Assembly (NCBI RefSeq): GCF_000725625.1
Contig: NZ_JOHS01000052.1
Location: 1-60,305, forward strand
Direction of reading: 5' to 3'
DNA length: 60,305 nt
Source of the DNA: Streptomyces sp. NRRL F-6676
GTDB lineage: Bacteria > Actinomycetota > Actinomycetes > Streptomycetales > Streptomycetaceae
Made by a program: the position numbers and the translations under genes. Below, in pieces: positions 19,426 to 28,856 of this stretch (position 1 is its first letter; each line of letters starts with the position of its first letter). The notes under the pieces are model-generated. The model saw only the letters and a program-made list of their open reading frames with translations. It made no database searches and was not told the origin of the DNA.

Positions 19426-20040
19426 GTGGTGACGATTACCCAGTCCGGGGCCCGGGCCGCCTCCGAAACTCGGCCGGCGGGCGAGGCGTACAGGGCCGGT
19501 GACATCGTGCGGGTGGAGGGCCGGGCGGGCGAGTGGGAGCTGATGAAGCCCGGGCCCGGTCCGGGTGTGTGGACCGTGGAGTCCGCGCGGCTCGAGGACC
19601 GCGTGAGCGCCCAGGTCGTGGTGAGCGCGCTCCAGCGGTTGGCCGATGCTCCCCGCGTCCGGCGGGGCGACCTGGTGATGCAGCGATACCCAGAGCAGGA
19701 GCGTGCCGCAGTGGTCGGTGACGTGGTCCGGCTTGGACGGTGGGTGGCAGTGAAGTCATCCGCTCAGGCCGACGGCAGCATCTGCCGCACGCTGGACTCC
19801 GTCGACCGGCTGGAGGTGGTCACCGCGGAGCAGATCGCCGCGGCCGTCCGGCTCGATCTCGCTCACGGAGTACACGTGGGCCGGATCGTGCAGGCGGTCG
19901 TGTCCGCGCGCGCCGGTCAGTTCCGCGTGGTGTGCCGCTGCGCGCCGGGTGCCGGCGAGATCTGCCGCGACGGCCGCAAGGTCACCTGGTGCCCCACCCT
20001 CGACAGCGCCCGCCAGCTCTGGGACTGGCATGTCTCCTGA
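19426..20040 (+). CDS. hypothetical protein with repeated SH3-like halves
   Basis: 204 aa, GTG start with GGGAG seven bases upstream. Two similar beta-rich blocks are visible: YRAGDIVRVEG...WELMKPG near residue 25 and VRRGDLVMQRYP...GRWVAVKSS near residue 85. Both end in a Val/Leu-rich strand, as in KOW or SH3-type barrels. The C-terminus carries two Cys (CRCAPGAGEICRDG). It is the last gene of the small operon beginning at 18274. No named family. Confidence 0.65.
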   Translation: MVTITQSGARAASETRPAGEAYRAGDIVRVEGRAGEWELMKPGPGPGVWTVESARLEDRVSAQVVVSALQRLADAPRVRRGDLVMQRYPEQERAAVVGDVVRLGRWVAVKSSAQADGSICRTLDSVDRLEVVTAEQIAAAVRLDLAHGVHVGRIVQAVVSARAGQFRVVCRCAPGAGEICRDGRKVTWCPTLDSARQLWDWHVS

Positions 20041-20393
20041 CCCGCCCCCGCGCCGCGCGGGTGTGGACAGTCGCGGTGGGGCGTGATCTTGTGGCCGACC
20101 TGGAACCCGTAAGGCAGCTGGCCCGCGTCCGTTCCGGCCAGAGGTAGCGCGCCGTGGGGGCCAGCCGGTCGCATCCCGGCAGGCCGCCCACGGCCCCTGC
20201 TGCCCCGCGAGGGGCCGACGGCTGCGCGACGACACGGGCGTTCGTCTCGATGAGCTCGCGCTGCCCGGGCGCCTGTTCGGTCAGTTCGTCCAGCGTCAGG
20301 TCCGATCCCGCCACGACGGGCACTCACCCCTCCGTGCCGGGGCGGACAGGCTCGTACCCCCGCCGCAACGGCGGCTCGGTGGCGGCCGGGTGA
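20041..20393. other. 353-bp gap between convergent genes
   Basis: It lies between two gene ends. A minus-strand frame at 19982-20323 begins with a believable stretch (VVAGSDLTLDELTEQAPGQ) but turns into poor sequence and overlaps the previous gene, so it may be the start of a decayed gene. No clear terminator hairpin was found. Confidence 0.3.
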
Positions 20394-21722
20394 TCAGATG
20401 CGGTGGAGCGGCGCGGAGTGCTGCCAGTGCCAGTTGACCGGGCCCCACTGCTTCTTCAGGGCCGTGCGCTGACGGGCGTACGCCCGCAGTGCCTCCTCGA
20501 CGGTTGCCGCGAGGTCGGTGAGGTCGTCGGGGGCAGGGACGCGCAGGATCAGGTGCTGCTTGGTGTGGGCCAGCAGCAGGTCGCCGTTGGGGGCACATGA
20601 TCCGAGGGTGAAGTGGGTCAGCGGCTTGAAGGTCTTGGTGCCGCTGTCCAGCTTGGCGCGGAGCGCTCCTGCCCGGTCCCAGGCGTAGAGGCCGTAGCGG
20701 TTCAGGTGGAAGGCGTGGCCCCGGTGCGGGTCGGCCGCGAGGTTGAAGCAGAAGCCGGTGAAGGGCGAATCGCGCCACTCATGCAGGCCGTGGAGCCGTC
20801 CGGTCATCTCCCCCTGGTCGTTGACGAGGGCGAAGACGAAGGGCTGGCCGCGGCTGCCACCTCGGAACGTCCTGGCGTAGAAGGGGACGACGAAGAGGTC
20901 GTCGGAGAGCGGCACCGGTCGGCCGAGGCGGGACTGCTCCCATTTGGAGAGGCGGTCCTCGGCGGCGACGAGCTCAGTCAGGGCCGGGCGTGGGCGGTTC
21001 GCCATCCCTATGGGATCGCCCTTATAGGTGGCGTGCGGGCGCAGGTCGACGGCGCTCTGGTGTGCCGGCTCGGGGTCGAGCGAGGCGAGCGCGCGGATGG
21101 CCGGCTTGGACTCGGCGGTCAGAGCTCCCTCGGCGATGCCCACGAGGTTGGTGATGACGCTTCCGAACCTCCAGACCCCGTACTCAGCGAGGGTGCACAG
21201 CAGTCGGCCCGAGGGGGTGACGCTGATGGACCCGGCGAAAGGGTCGCCCTCCTGCGGCGTGAAGTCCCGGAAGGGCCGGCCGTCCTTGGAGTCGTAGACG
21301 GCCAAAACGCGGCTGAGGTCCGGCGCGACGAGCGTGGTCATGTCTGGCGTCGCGGTGATGGCGAGGACCCCGTCGGGCAGTACGCACAGGCTGATGTCGC
21401 CTCCGTCAGCGACGTCCGAGCCCCCCTCGCGCGCGCCGCCAGTACGGAACTGCGCGCTCGCCAGGACCTCGCCCTCAGCGGAGTACCGGGTGATGATCCG
21501 GTACCCGAAGTTCGCAACCCGCGGGTCCTGCTCCTCGTCGGCGACGCCGTGGGTGTAACGGCCAACGCCGTAAAGGGCGTACACCTCGCCATTCGCGGCT
21601 CCGGCGAGGTCGAAGAGCGTCAGACCCCAGCCCGTTGAGTACAGCGCGGTCAGGTCGAGAGCGTGGTGGTCCACCAGCGGGCTCGGCAGGGCCAGGGGAA
21701 GAGTATGGATCATGCCCTTCAT
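20394..21722 (-). CDS. hypothetical beta-propeller-like protein
   Basis: 442 aa, not recognised. It has repeated beta-strand blades of the form GxVYALYGVGRY, ISLCVLPDGVLAITATPD, ISVTPSGRLLCTLAEYGVW, FCFNLAADPHRGHAFHLNRYGLYAWD and FTLGSCAPNGDLLLAHTK. These suggest a propeller of five or more blades. No signal peptide or membrane segment is seen, so it is probably cytoplasmic. The last 40 residues are a basic helix. The ATG at 21722 has a poor ribosome site; 21713 is an alternative. Confidence 0.65.
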   Translation of the reverse strand: MKGMIHTLPLALPSPLVDHHALDLTALYSTGWGLTLFDLAGAANGEVYALYGVGRYTHGVADEEQDPRVANFGYRIITRYSAEGEVLASAQFRTGGAREGGSDVADGGDISLCVLPDGVLAITATPDMTTLVAPDLSRVLAVYDSKDGRPFRDFTPQEGDPFAGSISVTPSGRLLCTLAEYGVWRFGSVITNLVGIAEGALTAESKPAIRALASLDPEPAHQSAVDLRPHATYKGDPIGMANRPRPALTELVAAEDRLSKWEQSRLGRPVPLSDDLFVVPFYARTFRGGSRGQPFVFALVNDQGEMTGRLHGLHEWRDSPFTGFCFNLAADPHRGHAFHLNRYGLYAWDRAGALRAKLDSGTKTFKPLTHFTLGSCAPNGDLLLAHTKQHLILRVPAPDDLTDLAATVEEALRAYARQRTALKKQWGPVNWHWQHSAPLHRI

Positions 21723-22035
21723 CGTGCGTCACGGCACTGACAAGGGCACCCTGGCCGACCTGCCCGTCATCCACCACCACGGCGAGCGTCCGGTACGGCG
21801 CCGGGTGGCGGACCTGTCTGGCGCGCATCGAGCGGCAGGCCCGTCCCCGCTGGCACGCGGCGACGCCCGACCGGCTCGATGCGGAGGGCTCCTGACGGCG
21901 GCCGCCGCCGTCGAGCGCGGTGGTGCGCGCGGCGGGACCGCGGACCTGCCCTGAAGGGGTCGCTCGGCGAATCGGCCGGCCAGGTTCCGCCGGCGCGCTC
22001 GGCCAGTGGTCCCACGCGGTCGACGGGGGGCTCCG
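21723..22035. other. intergenic, 313 bp
   Basis: It separates two minus-strand genes and should contain the promoter of the 442-aa gene. One plus-strand frame ends at 21895 with protein-like sequence (WRTCLARIERQARPRWHAA) but has no start of its own; it may be a fragment. Confidence 0.3.
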
Positions 22036-22623
22036 TCAGTCGAAGAGGTCCAGGAGATCCGTCCGGGAGCCCGCGTCGCCGGCGGAGCGCGCCCGCATGG
22101 GGCGCGGTTGCGGGTAGGTCTCCGTCGCGGCCCGTGCGCGGACGGCGTCGGGCCCGCCGCACGCCTGGACGGCGAAGTCGCCGAAGACCCTGGCGAACGC
22201 GGCCGGGTCGCGGAACTCCGCGCCGAACGCCTGGCCGTCCGACAGCGGCACCCACACCGCCCGGACGGCCCGTGGCCATCGGAGCACCGGCTGGTCGTCC
22301 GCGGTGGACCGTCCCTCCAGCCACAGCCGCGCCACGTGCAGCAGGTTCACGCTCTCCATCGGCAGCCGCTTGCGCCCCACGCGCAGTTCCACCGGCGTCA
22401 GCTTCACGCGCCGGTCCTTGTTCGGGTACCAGGCGACGCCGATCCCGAAGGGCACGTACAGCACGATCCCGATCAGGGGCCATGCCACGGCGTCGCGCCA
22501 TGACCGGATCAGCCCGCCGTCCAGCAGGTACAGGGGTCCGAAGACCAGGACCCACTTCGCCGTCATCCGCCAGAATCCGCTGCCCTGCCGGTACAGGACC
22601 CTTGGCTTCCCCGTGTTCGCCAT
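22036..22623 (-). CDS. two-TM membrane protein with PH-like domain
   Basis: 195 aa. Residues 20-36 and 44-64 are hydrophobic (WVLVFGPLYLL; WPLIGIVLYVPFGIGVAW) and form a membrane hairpin near the N-terminus. A soluble part follows with VKLTPVELRVGRKRLPMESV, a pattern seen in bacterial PH-like and DUF3093-type proteins. The C-terminal 40 residues are polar and likely disordered. Actinobacterial relatives are of unknown function. It is transcribed away from the following gene. Confidence 0.65.
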   Translation of the reverse strand: MANTGKPRVLYRQGSGFWRMTAKWVLVFGPLYLLDGGLIRSWRDAVAWPLIGIVLYVPFGIGVAWYPNKDRRVKLTPVELRVGRKRLPMESVNLLHVARLWLEGRSTADDQPVLRWPRAVRAVWVPLSDGQAFGAEFRDPAAFARVFGDFAVQACGGPDAVRARAATETYPQPRPMRARSAGDAGSRTDLLDLFD

Positions 22624-23015
22624 GCCCGCACGCTATCCGCCGCTCCCGGCGCGCCGGGAGCGGGCCTCGCCCTCGCGGGGTGCCGGCGGCGGCCGGTGGG
22701 TTCCGGCGGAAGCGCCTTGGACGGCTCCTCGTACTTGGTCCCGGTGTTCGAGAGCGACGCCTGCGACGGGTGTCGTGGCTCAGGCCGGTCGTGGGCAGCC
22801 GGCCGGTTGCCGCTGCGGGCAGCTGAGGGTGGTAGCCGGGTGCTCGTCCGGTGCCAGGCGGGGAATCCCGCCAGGACCGGTTCTCTTGGCCCGTCCTTGC
22901 TAGCCACATGGGGTCGCCCGCGTCTCCGGCGGTTGTCCGACACCGGGCGGCCGCCGTGCGGATGGAGCACCCTTTTGGCCGGACGGCCCACCTCGTCCGG
23001 GTCGTGGAGGCGAGA
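22624..23015. other. intergenic, 392 bp, divergent promoters
   Basis: It lies between two divergent genes and should hold promoters for both. No good -35/-10 pair was picked out. Plus-strand open frames here extend the next gene upstream but lack a ribosome site. Confidence 0.3.
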
Positions 23016-23612
23016 ATGGCGGCCATGTCACTCTCCCTGGCCCGCTGTGTCGAAGCGGTTGCCCGCCTGCTGGACGGCTGCGGCCCGCTGGAGCCGGTCC
23101 GGCTGTGCATGAGCGGCCGGGACGTGCAGGCGGAGGTGTGCGCCAGCGGGCCGGCCGCCTCGGCGAGCATGGCGCGGCTGGCAGCGACGACGGGCAGCGA
23201 GGCGGCCGGACAGACCGACGGCTGTGACGACGGTGTGCTCACTGTGGACCTGGGGGAGGAGCTGGTCCTGGTGGCCGCCGTGGACGCACCGGTGCGCGGC
23301 GCCGTGCCGGGGGTCCGTTCGACATCGACGTTGGCGGCGGCCGAGCTGCTGCGGACGCTGGCCCCGTGGACCGCCGTACTGGACCAGGACCTGCTGCGCG
23401 GGGCCGAGTTGTGGGTGGAGGACGACGGCCGGGACTTCACGGTCCGGCTTCTGGCGACAGCAGCGCGCGGCGACGATCTGGAGAGAGTCGCAGCTGCCGC
23501 CGGCGCAGGACTGGAACAGGTCCGGACACGGCGCACGGACAGCGGCCTGGACGGGCACGGGAGCCTCCCCTGCGGCCGGCCCGTTCATCTCGCCGTCGTC
23601 TGTCTCTCCTGA
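23016..23612 (+). CDS. hypothetical protein
   Basis: 198 aa. The ATG at 23016 is chosen because GGAGG ends five bases upstream; the frame stays open to 22851. The sequence has alternating strands (VRLCMSGRDVQAEVCASG, DGVLTVDLGEELVLVAAVD) followed by a long helix and another Val-rich strand, as in a small alpha/beta fold. No named domain is recognised. It ends 41 bp from the convergent GIY-YIG-like gene. Confidence 0.55.
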   Translation: MAAMSLSLARCVEAVARLLDGCGPLEPVRLCMSGRDVQAEVCASGPAASASMARLAATTGSEAAGQTDGCDDGVLTVDLGEELVLVAAVDAPVRGAVPGVRSTSTLAAAELLRTLAPWTAVLDQDLLRGAELWVEDDGRDFTVRLLATAARGDDLERVAAAAGAGLEQVRTRRTDSGLDGHGSLPCGRPVHLAVVCLS

Positions 23613-23653
23613 CCATCGCTGAGACAATCACCGGATCGCTCGCTCCCCGGGCA

Positions 23654-24265
23654 CTAGGCCAGGCCAAGGTGCTCCTGGTGCATCTTCGCGACCCGCACGG
23701 CGTCGGAGTGGCTGATGCCTCGGAAGTACTCCTTCTTGACCAGTACGCCGACCTTCAGGATCTCCGTCACGGCGGTCAGATGATCCTTGACCCCTTTCTC
23801 CCATGCTTCAGCCGTGATGCACGGACGGGAGATCCACGCCCGGAAGAGGAGCGCCTGAGTGACCTGCGCGTCGCTCTCATGACGTGAGATGCGATCCGAA
23901 ACCTCGCGGGTGTTGTCGGGCCTGTTCTCCGCCCGCCCGACCTTGATGTAGGACAACTTCTCGACCATGGACCGAAACTCCAGGACGTAGAGCCGGTCAC
24001 CGACGGCGTCGAGCGGCCCTCCCGCTACTTCCAGGTCCTCCCACGCCGTGTGCCGTACGGCGGCGCAGATCGCCTTGGGTGGCGTACGCCCCGTGTCGAA
24101 GTAGTCGAGCAGCCGAACTCTGGCTGCCGGCAGCAGATGCCGGTTCTTGAAGTTCTTGGTCCTTCGCGACTTCGGCAGCGCCTCTCCGTCCCACAGGGGC
24201 GCGTCGGTGAGGTGGATGACGTCGTCGCCGAGGTACTGCTCTTCCTGAAAGTCCTCTGCACGCAT
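23654..24265 (-). CDS. GIY-YIG-like nuclease domain protein
   Basis: 203 aa. The middle has RLYVLEF...YIKVGRAENR...RISRHES, matching the Y-x-L / K-x-G / R...H pattern of the T5orf172/GIY-YIG family. The C-terminal VKKEYFRGI supplies a Glu in the right position for the metal site. Such proteins are usually DNA endonucleases, or relatives with an unknown target. The ATG at 24265 is the first with good downstream coding (MRAEDFQEEQYLG); the open frame above it is poor. A second, differently built GIY-YIG-like gene lies at 49.2 kb. Confidence 0.7.
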   Translation of the reverse strand: MRAEDFQEEQYLGDDVIHLTDAPLWDGEALPKSRRTKNFKNRHLLPAARVRLLDYFDTGRTPPKAICAAVRHTAWEDLEVAGGPLDAVGDRLYVLEFRSMVEKLSYIKVGRAENRPDNTREVSDRISRHESDAQVTQALLFRAWISRPCITAEAWEKGVKDHLTAVTEILKVGVLVKKEYFRGISHSDAVRVAKMHQEHLGLA

Positions 24266-24623
24266 GCCCCTGATGGTGGCCCAGGAGCGGAGCCGCGATC
24301 CCCGGAATGGCTGAGGACGAGCAGACAGCGAGCGCTTCGGTGGCGATGCTCCCGAAGGACCCGCTCGCACGAGGTGGAGGTCGTACGCTCTCGCCGTGAC
24401 CACCGAGGCCACCCGAAGCTGCGCCGCGAACGGGCCGTCCTGAAGGTCCTGGAGAAGCACGACGGCTTGCCTGCACGGTGCTGGAAGAGGCCACACCACC
24501 CCCGAGATGTTGCTTATTCGGGTTTCACTATGTATTGTTGTTGGTGTTGAGGGCACCGTTCCCCTCCACCTCACACCCCCAGGAGCCACACGCCGCTCCT
24601 CCATGCCCCTTGCGGAGAACCCC
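24266..24623. other. intergenic, divergent promoters
   Basis: 358 bp between divergent genes. The last 110 bp are A+T-rich (TTGCTTATTCGGGTTTCACT then ATGTATTGTTG, around 24508-24541) and probably hold the promoter of the following plus-strand cluster. The exact -10 box is uncertain. Confidence 0.4.
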
Positions 24624-25121
24624 ATGTCCGAAGCCGAAGCAGTTCGCTCCGTCATAGCCCGTCTCACCGCCCATGCCGACGAGACCCAGACCCGTCTCAC
24701 CCACGAACTCTTCCGCCAGGCCGGCTACCTGTGGCGCTGCGGCAATCCGTCCTGCCCCGCCTACAACTACCGAGGGCTGCGCTACTGCGAGGGCTGCGGC
24801 TGGGGCAGCAAGGGCAAGCCGGTCGGCGACCTCCACCCGTGCCTGTACACCGAACGCCGGTGGGCCGCGCTGCGCCGCGCCCTCCTCAAGCACTACGCCA
24901 ACCAGGCCCCGATGCCCGACGCCGTGGTGTTCGAGTACTGGGGCGGGCCCGGCTGGCGTGGCGCCGAAGTGACCGAGATGTATGGCGGCACGACCAGGGA
25001 GGTAACCGGCGGATTTGGCGACCGCGACCACTTCACGGACATCGCCGCCGCGCTCGACTCCCTCACCCGCTGGTCGAAGCCCAGCCACGGCGAGCACATC
25101 CGCGTCGTCCTGGCCTCCTAG
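24624..25121 (+). CDS. hypothetical zinc-ribbon protein
   Basis: 165 aa. Residues 40-65 hold four Cys in CGNPSCPAYNYRGLRYCEGCGW, a clear zinc ribbon. The rest has LHPCLYTERRWAALRRALL and a Gly-rich stretch. The start at 24624 has GGAGAA at seven bases; an ATG at 24603 also exists. It is the first of a run of small plus-strand genes ending at 27166. No named family; zinc-mediated DNA or protein binding is a guess. Confidence 0.65.
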   Translation: MSEAEAVRSVIARLTAHADETQTRLTHELFRQAGYLWRCGNPSCPAYNYRGLRYCEGCGWGSKGKPVGDLHPCLYTERRWAALRRALLKHYANQAPMPDAVVFEYWGGPGWRGAEVTEMYGGTTREVTGGFGDRDHFTDIAAALDSLTRWSKPSHGEHIRVVLAS

Positions 25122-25207
25122 CCCCGCCGCCACGAGAGCGAGCCGCTGCCTGCCCACTCTGCTGTTCGGCCACTGGTCCCAGGACGGCGCCCCCTCAGCA
25201 TCACCGC

Positions 25208-25360
25208 ATGCCACCCGGTTCAATGGCGACCAGGCCGCCATCGACGCCCTGGTACGGCCCGCATCACCGCGCCGTGCAGCGGGTGTACGAGGAGTACGCC
25301 CGCGACTACCGCACCTGGGTCGACGACACCGTCGAGCACTTCGAGCCCGTCACCCACTGA
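25208..25360 (+). CDS. small hypothetical protein
   Basis: 50 aa. The C-terminal half (VQRVYEEYARDYRTWVDDTVEHFEP) is a convincing amphipathic helix with good Streptomyces codon use. No strong ribosome site precedes the ATG at 25208, so the start is uncertain. It may be the tail of a gene whose front has been lost. Confidence 0.35.
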   Translation: MPPGSMATRPPSTPWYGPHHRAVQRVYEEYARDYRTWVDDTVEHFEPVTH

Positions 25361-25562
25361 TCACCAACACGCGCGTGGCCGGCTACCGGCGTCCCGCGCC
25401 GCAAGGCCGGTCCTGTGGATCAAACGACGGGTCTGGCGCAAGGACCCCGCGTACTCACAGCTCGTCGTCGACACGCGTGTGCCCGTCCGCCGGCAGAGCG
25501 TCCCCCGGCGGTAACACGCCTTCCGCCCGTTCTTACCCTTCCTCTTCACAGGAGTTCACGTC

Positions 25563-26021
25563 ATGAGCGACCTCCCCAGCCCGGCGCGCGCCACCAGCTC
25601 GGTGCTCGCCACCGAATCGATCATCGATTCCCTCCTCGACGCCTTGGACGAGCAGCAGCTCGACGAGCTGGCCAGGCGCATCAGCACCCGCCGCTTCGCA
25701 CGGGTCGAGGTCCGGCTCCTGGCCGCGCTCCGCGCGGACAGTGCCGTACTGCACCGCGAGGGGCTCACCGACCATTCCGAGCCGGTCACCCACGTCACCT
25801 TCAGCACGCACGACAACGACTACGACCCCGTGTGCTGGAGCGTCAACGCTGCCGCCCGGCACAAGTCGGGGGCGAAGACCCCGGTCGACTACGGCGGTAC
25901 CGACATCGAGCACGCGCTGCGCGACTACTCCAGCTTCACCTGTCCCGTAGCGGGATCGCGGCTGGTGGTGGACCTCAACACCGGCCAGTTCACCGTCCGG
26001 GGCGCGTGGGAGCCCGAATGA
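25563..26021 (+). CDS. hypothetical protein
   Basis: 152 aa with AGGAG before the ATG. The N-terminal 60 residues are helical (SIIDSLLDALDEQQLDELARRI). The C-terminal part is beta-rich (HVTFSTHDNDYDPVCWSV...SRLVVDLNTGQFTV). No recognised family. It is separated from the next gene by 81 bp and is probably cotranscribed with it. Confidence 0.6.
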   Translation: MSDLPSPARATSSVLATESIIDSLLDALDEQQLDELARRISTRRFARVEVRLLAALRADSAVLHREGLTDHSEPVTHVTFSTHDNDYDPVCWSVNAAARHKSGAKTPVDYGGTDIEHALRDYSSFTCPVAGSRLVVDLNTGQFTVRGAWEPE

Positions 26022-26102
26022 ACCCCGGCCCTGCCAGCGCAGGGCGACGCCACCGACCGCCCCTCCCTTCTCTGCTCCCCCACACCTCCAAGGACTTTCC
26101 TG

Positions 26103-26546
26103 ATGAGCGAACGACTCGAATGGGCCCACGCCTCCAGCGGGGCTGAACTGCTGTTTCCCGGCGAGGACATCGATGGCGCAGTGGTGGAGCCCGGCGAGAT
26201 CGCCGTCGCCGTGTGGACCGGCAGCAACGGCATCGCCCTCCACGGCCCGCGAGAGGCAGTACGCGACCGGCTGCTCCAACTGGCCCTCGCCGTGCACGAG
26301 GCGCCCCCGGTCCCCTTCGCCGACGCGTGCATCCCGGAGCGGACTGACCCCCGCCGTTGGCGGCCGGCCCCGCTCCCCCGCCCGCTGGCGCCCAACCCCG
26401 CAGGACCGGCCCTGTGTGGAGGCGCCGACCGCCCGGCCGCCGCCGACCCCCGGCTGGCCACCTGCCCCGACTGCATCGAGAGGTGGAACAACGACGCCCC
26501 CCTCACTCGGCTCAGCCTGACTCACGCCGTCCCCGCCCCGTCCTGA
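26103..26546 (+). CDS. hypothetical protein with C-terminal CPxC
   Basis: 147 aa with AAGGA upstream of the ATG. It has a beta-rich N-terminal part (ELLFPGEDIDGAVVEPGEIAV), a Pro-rich hinge around residue 95, then ALCGG...ATCPDCIERW, which with the earlier Cys could bind a metal. Unknown function. Confidence 0.6.
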   Translation: MSERLEWAHASSGAELLFPGEDIDGAVVEPGEIAVAVWTGSNGIALHGPREAVRDRLLQLALAVHEAPPVPFADACIPERTDPRRWRPAPLPRPLAPNPAGPALCGGADRPAAADPRLATCPDCIERWNNDAPLTRLSLTHAVPAPS

Positions 26547-26626
26547 CACCTCCGGCTCCTCCTGCCCCATCCACGCGGCCGGATTCGCCCGATGCGGGTC
26601 CGGCTCCGCACCCCTGAGGACCACAG

Positions 26627-27166
26627 ATGACCACCCCTAGCGCCCGCACGGCCGCCGCCGAAGCGCTCCTGGACGCACTCACCTCCGAGGCGTCCCAGTG
26701 GGCCAGCGACGACACCGAGGACCAGCAGCTGCTCGACGCAGTCGACGCGGCGGCCCCCGGCGACAAGCTCGCGCTGCTGCAGAACTCCAGCCTCGTCCCC
26801 TCCCACCTCTTCTCGGCCGTCGCCGACGCCCTTCTCGCGCTCGACCCCGCCACCTACTCCCCCGACTCCGCTCCAACCACCCAGGGACCCGCCATGCCCG
26901 ACCCCGAACTCCACCGCGTCCGCGAAGCGTCGATCACCGTGGTCGACGCCTCCCCGAACGACAACACCCCCAGCGACGTCTACGAGATGCAGGTCCACGG
27001 CATCAGCGTCCTCATCCGCCGCCGCACCCAGTGGGGCCCCGCCACCAACGTCCCCTACATCCACATCGAGGACCGGAGCGAAGGGCAGGGGCTGCTGCTC
27101 GTCGAGGTGAACAACGGCGGCCCGCACGAGCACCCGCGCCCCTCACCCGGCGAATCCGCAGCATGA
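26627..27166 (+). CDS. hypothetical protein
   Basis: 179 aa with GAGGA upstream. The N-terminal half is helical and acidic, and an internal Met (residue 86) begins a beta-rich C-terminal part (YEMQVHGISVLIRRRTQWG...YIHIEDRSEG). A second start there cannot be excluded. It is the last gene before the long non-coding block. Confidence 0.6.
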   Translation: MTTPSARTAAAEALLDALTSEASQWASDDTEDQQLLDAVDAAAPGDKLALLQNSSLVPSHLFSAVADALLALDPATYSPDSAPTTQGPAMPDPELHRVREASITVVDASPNDNTPSDVYEMQVHGISVLIRRRTQWGPATNVPYIHIEDRSEGQGLLLVEVNNGGPHEHPRPSPGESAA

Positions 27167-28856
27167 ACGCCGGCTACGCCTAGGCCACTGCCCACCAGCT
27201 AAACGACCCCGACTGACGCCGACTATTCAGACCATCACCGGCTGGACACAGCCCACCGACCCCACCCTCCGCAAGGGATAGTTCACGAATTCACACACTT
27301 TCACGCACGCACGCACTCACTTCCTCCACCGAGCGCGTTCACCTGCGCGCTCACCTCGCTGCACGTGCCCCCGCGAGCGAAGCCCCAACCGTTACACCGC
27401 ACTCCTTCCCATCGCCTCTCGCCTCCCACCGGCCGCGAGCACGATGGAATCACTAATTCACACACTTTCAGGCACGCACTCACGCCCGCGACCACACCCG
27501 CGCATCTGCAACGCCAACCCGTTTCGCCTGACGCCACACGCCACACCTCTTCCGTTGCACTACACCCCACCTCGCCATTACTCCCCGCCCGGCACGAGCG
27601 CACGCGTGCGTTTCACTAATTCACACACTTTCACGCACGCACACTTACGCGCGCTTCCTCGCACGCTCCCTGACTCCTCGTTTGCATCACTCGTGCTGCC
27701 TGCACCTCGCTCGCTCTTGCCTTTGTCGTCTATCGCCTACGCATTCTCATTCTTCCTCTCTAACTAATCCGCTTACTACCCTCTAGAATCGCTCTCGTTC
27801 CTCTCAACGCCCTTCACCGTCTGCTTGCGCGCACTCCTTCCTTTCCGCCCTCTTACTCACTTATTTACATTCCTCTACTCTTTCTTTCTCCCGGCAGTCC
27901 TTACACTTCCACTAGCTTGCGTTATCACTTACCTCTACACTCGCTCGCTCTACTTCTGGCCTTCTCTCCTGTAGAGCTATCTTCTTGCGTGCTGCCGTAG
28001 TCACAGCCACTCTTCCTTATCCGCCTACTTACATTGCTTCTCGCGCTGACACCCGCACCCGTATTCACGTACTTCGTTCCACGCGAGCACGCTTGCGCTC
28101 TGTCTCCCGCTCTAGCTTTCCTACTTGCTCAAACCATCTGTTGCGTGCGCACATCCGGGCAGGCAGTCTCCTCTGCTTCGTTCATGGCGCACATACTTTC
28201 TCGCTTCCTCGCGCGCTCGCCCCCGCTGCTACTTGAGTTCGTACCTCGCTGCCTTGCGCCGTGCTCTCACACGGCAGCGCTTCCGCCTTTGCGCTGGGGC
28301 GCAGGCTCGGCCCGACACGATGGCACCTAGCTGCTCATGCGGATCCGCGTCGGAACGGAAAGACGCCTTCTCAGGCGTATCTCCTTGCCACGGCTTCTGC
28401 TCACCTACTGGTATCTCGCGGCGCGACCGCACACCCCTCCCGCGCACGCGGCGCCTATCAACGCGCGCTTCCGCTCGCCTATCTCGCTGGGCGGTCCGGC
28501 ACTCGTCGGCCCTGACTATCAGCCGCCCGCCCTGACCGGCCGGAACCCGTGCGAGCACCTCACAGCACACCAGTACGTTCAGCTGCCGTCCGCTTCGAAC
28601 TCATGGGACGCACCAAACCGGCCTAAACCGGGGCACTTGCCAGCGCAGGCGAGTCTGACAGGCTCGCCCGATCCCCGATCGCCGATGACCGACACGCTGT
28701 AAGTGCCCAGGTTCCACGCAGAGAGCCCCCCTCCTGCTGTTAACCTTCTGGCCGTCAGCATGAATCTGTCAGTCTCAGTCCCCATCGCCGTCGGCAGTGC
28801 AACCCGGAAAGCAAAGATCTAGGGCGAGGCACCTGGGGAATGGGAGGAAGGCACCC
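27167..28856. other. non-coding candidate centromere/origin block
   Basis: About 1.7 kb without a believable gene. From about 27,290 to 28,100 the plus strand is strongly pyrimidine-rich: in 27841-27900 I count 49 of 60 pyrimidines and about 47% G+C, far below the surrounding DNA. The first 360 bp hold three long direct repeats (see separate entry). The final 250 bp lead into parA and contain a small hairpin (GGCGAG, 9-nt loop, CTCGCC, 28648-28668). Base skew plus repeats next to parA fits an origin or a centromere. Confidence 0.65.
27281..27642 (+). repeat. three long direct repeats (R1-R3) upstream of parA
   Basis: Copies at 27288-27312, 27455-27479 and 27618-27642 share ATTCACACACTTTCACGCAC and a few more bases (R2 has one change, C to G). 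Similarity extends upstream as TTCACTA. Start-to-start distances are 167 and 163 bp, about 16 helical turns, so all copies face the same side of the helix. The spacing is too long for a CRISPR. Confidence 0.85.

Noticed and set aside
21712..21954. 80-aa plus ORF
   Set aside because: Overlaps the start of the 442-aa gene and has no ribosome site or recognisable sequence.
24266..24700. Extended GIY-YIG-like protein start
   Set aside because: The added 145 residues are unlike protein and cross the promoter of the divergent gene.
27288..27642. CRISPR array
   Set aside because: Only three repeats, 140-bp gaps, no cas genes; better explained as a binding-site array.
27365..28702. Short open frames in the AT-richer block
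   Set aside because: They arise from the pyrimidine skew and have no ribosome sites or protein-like sequence.
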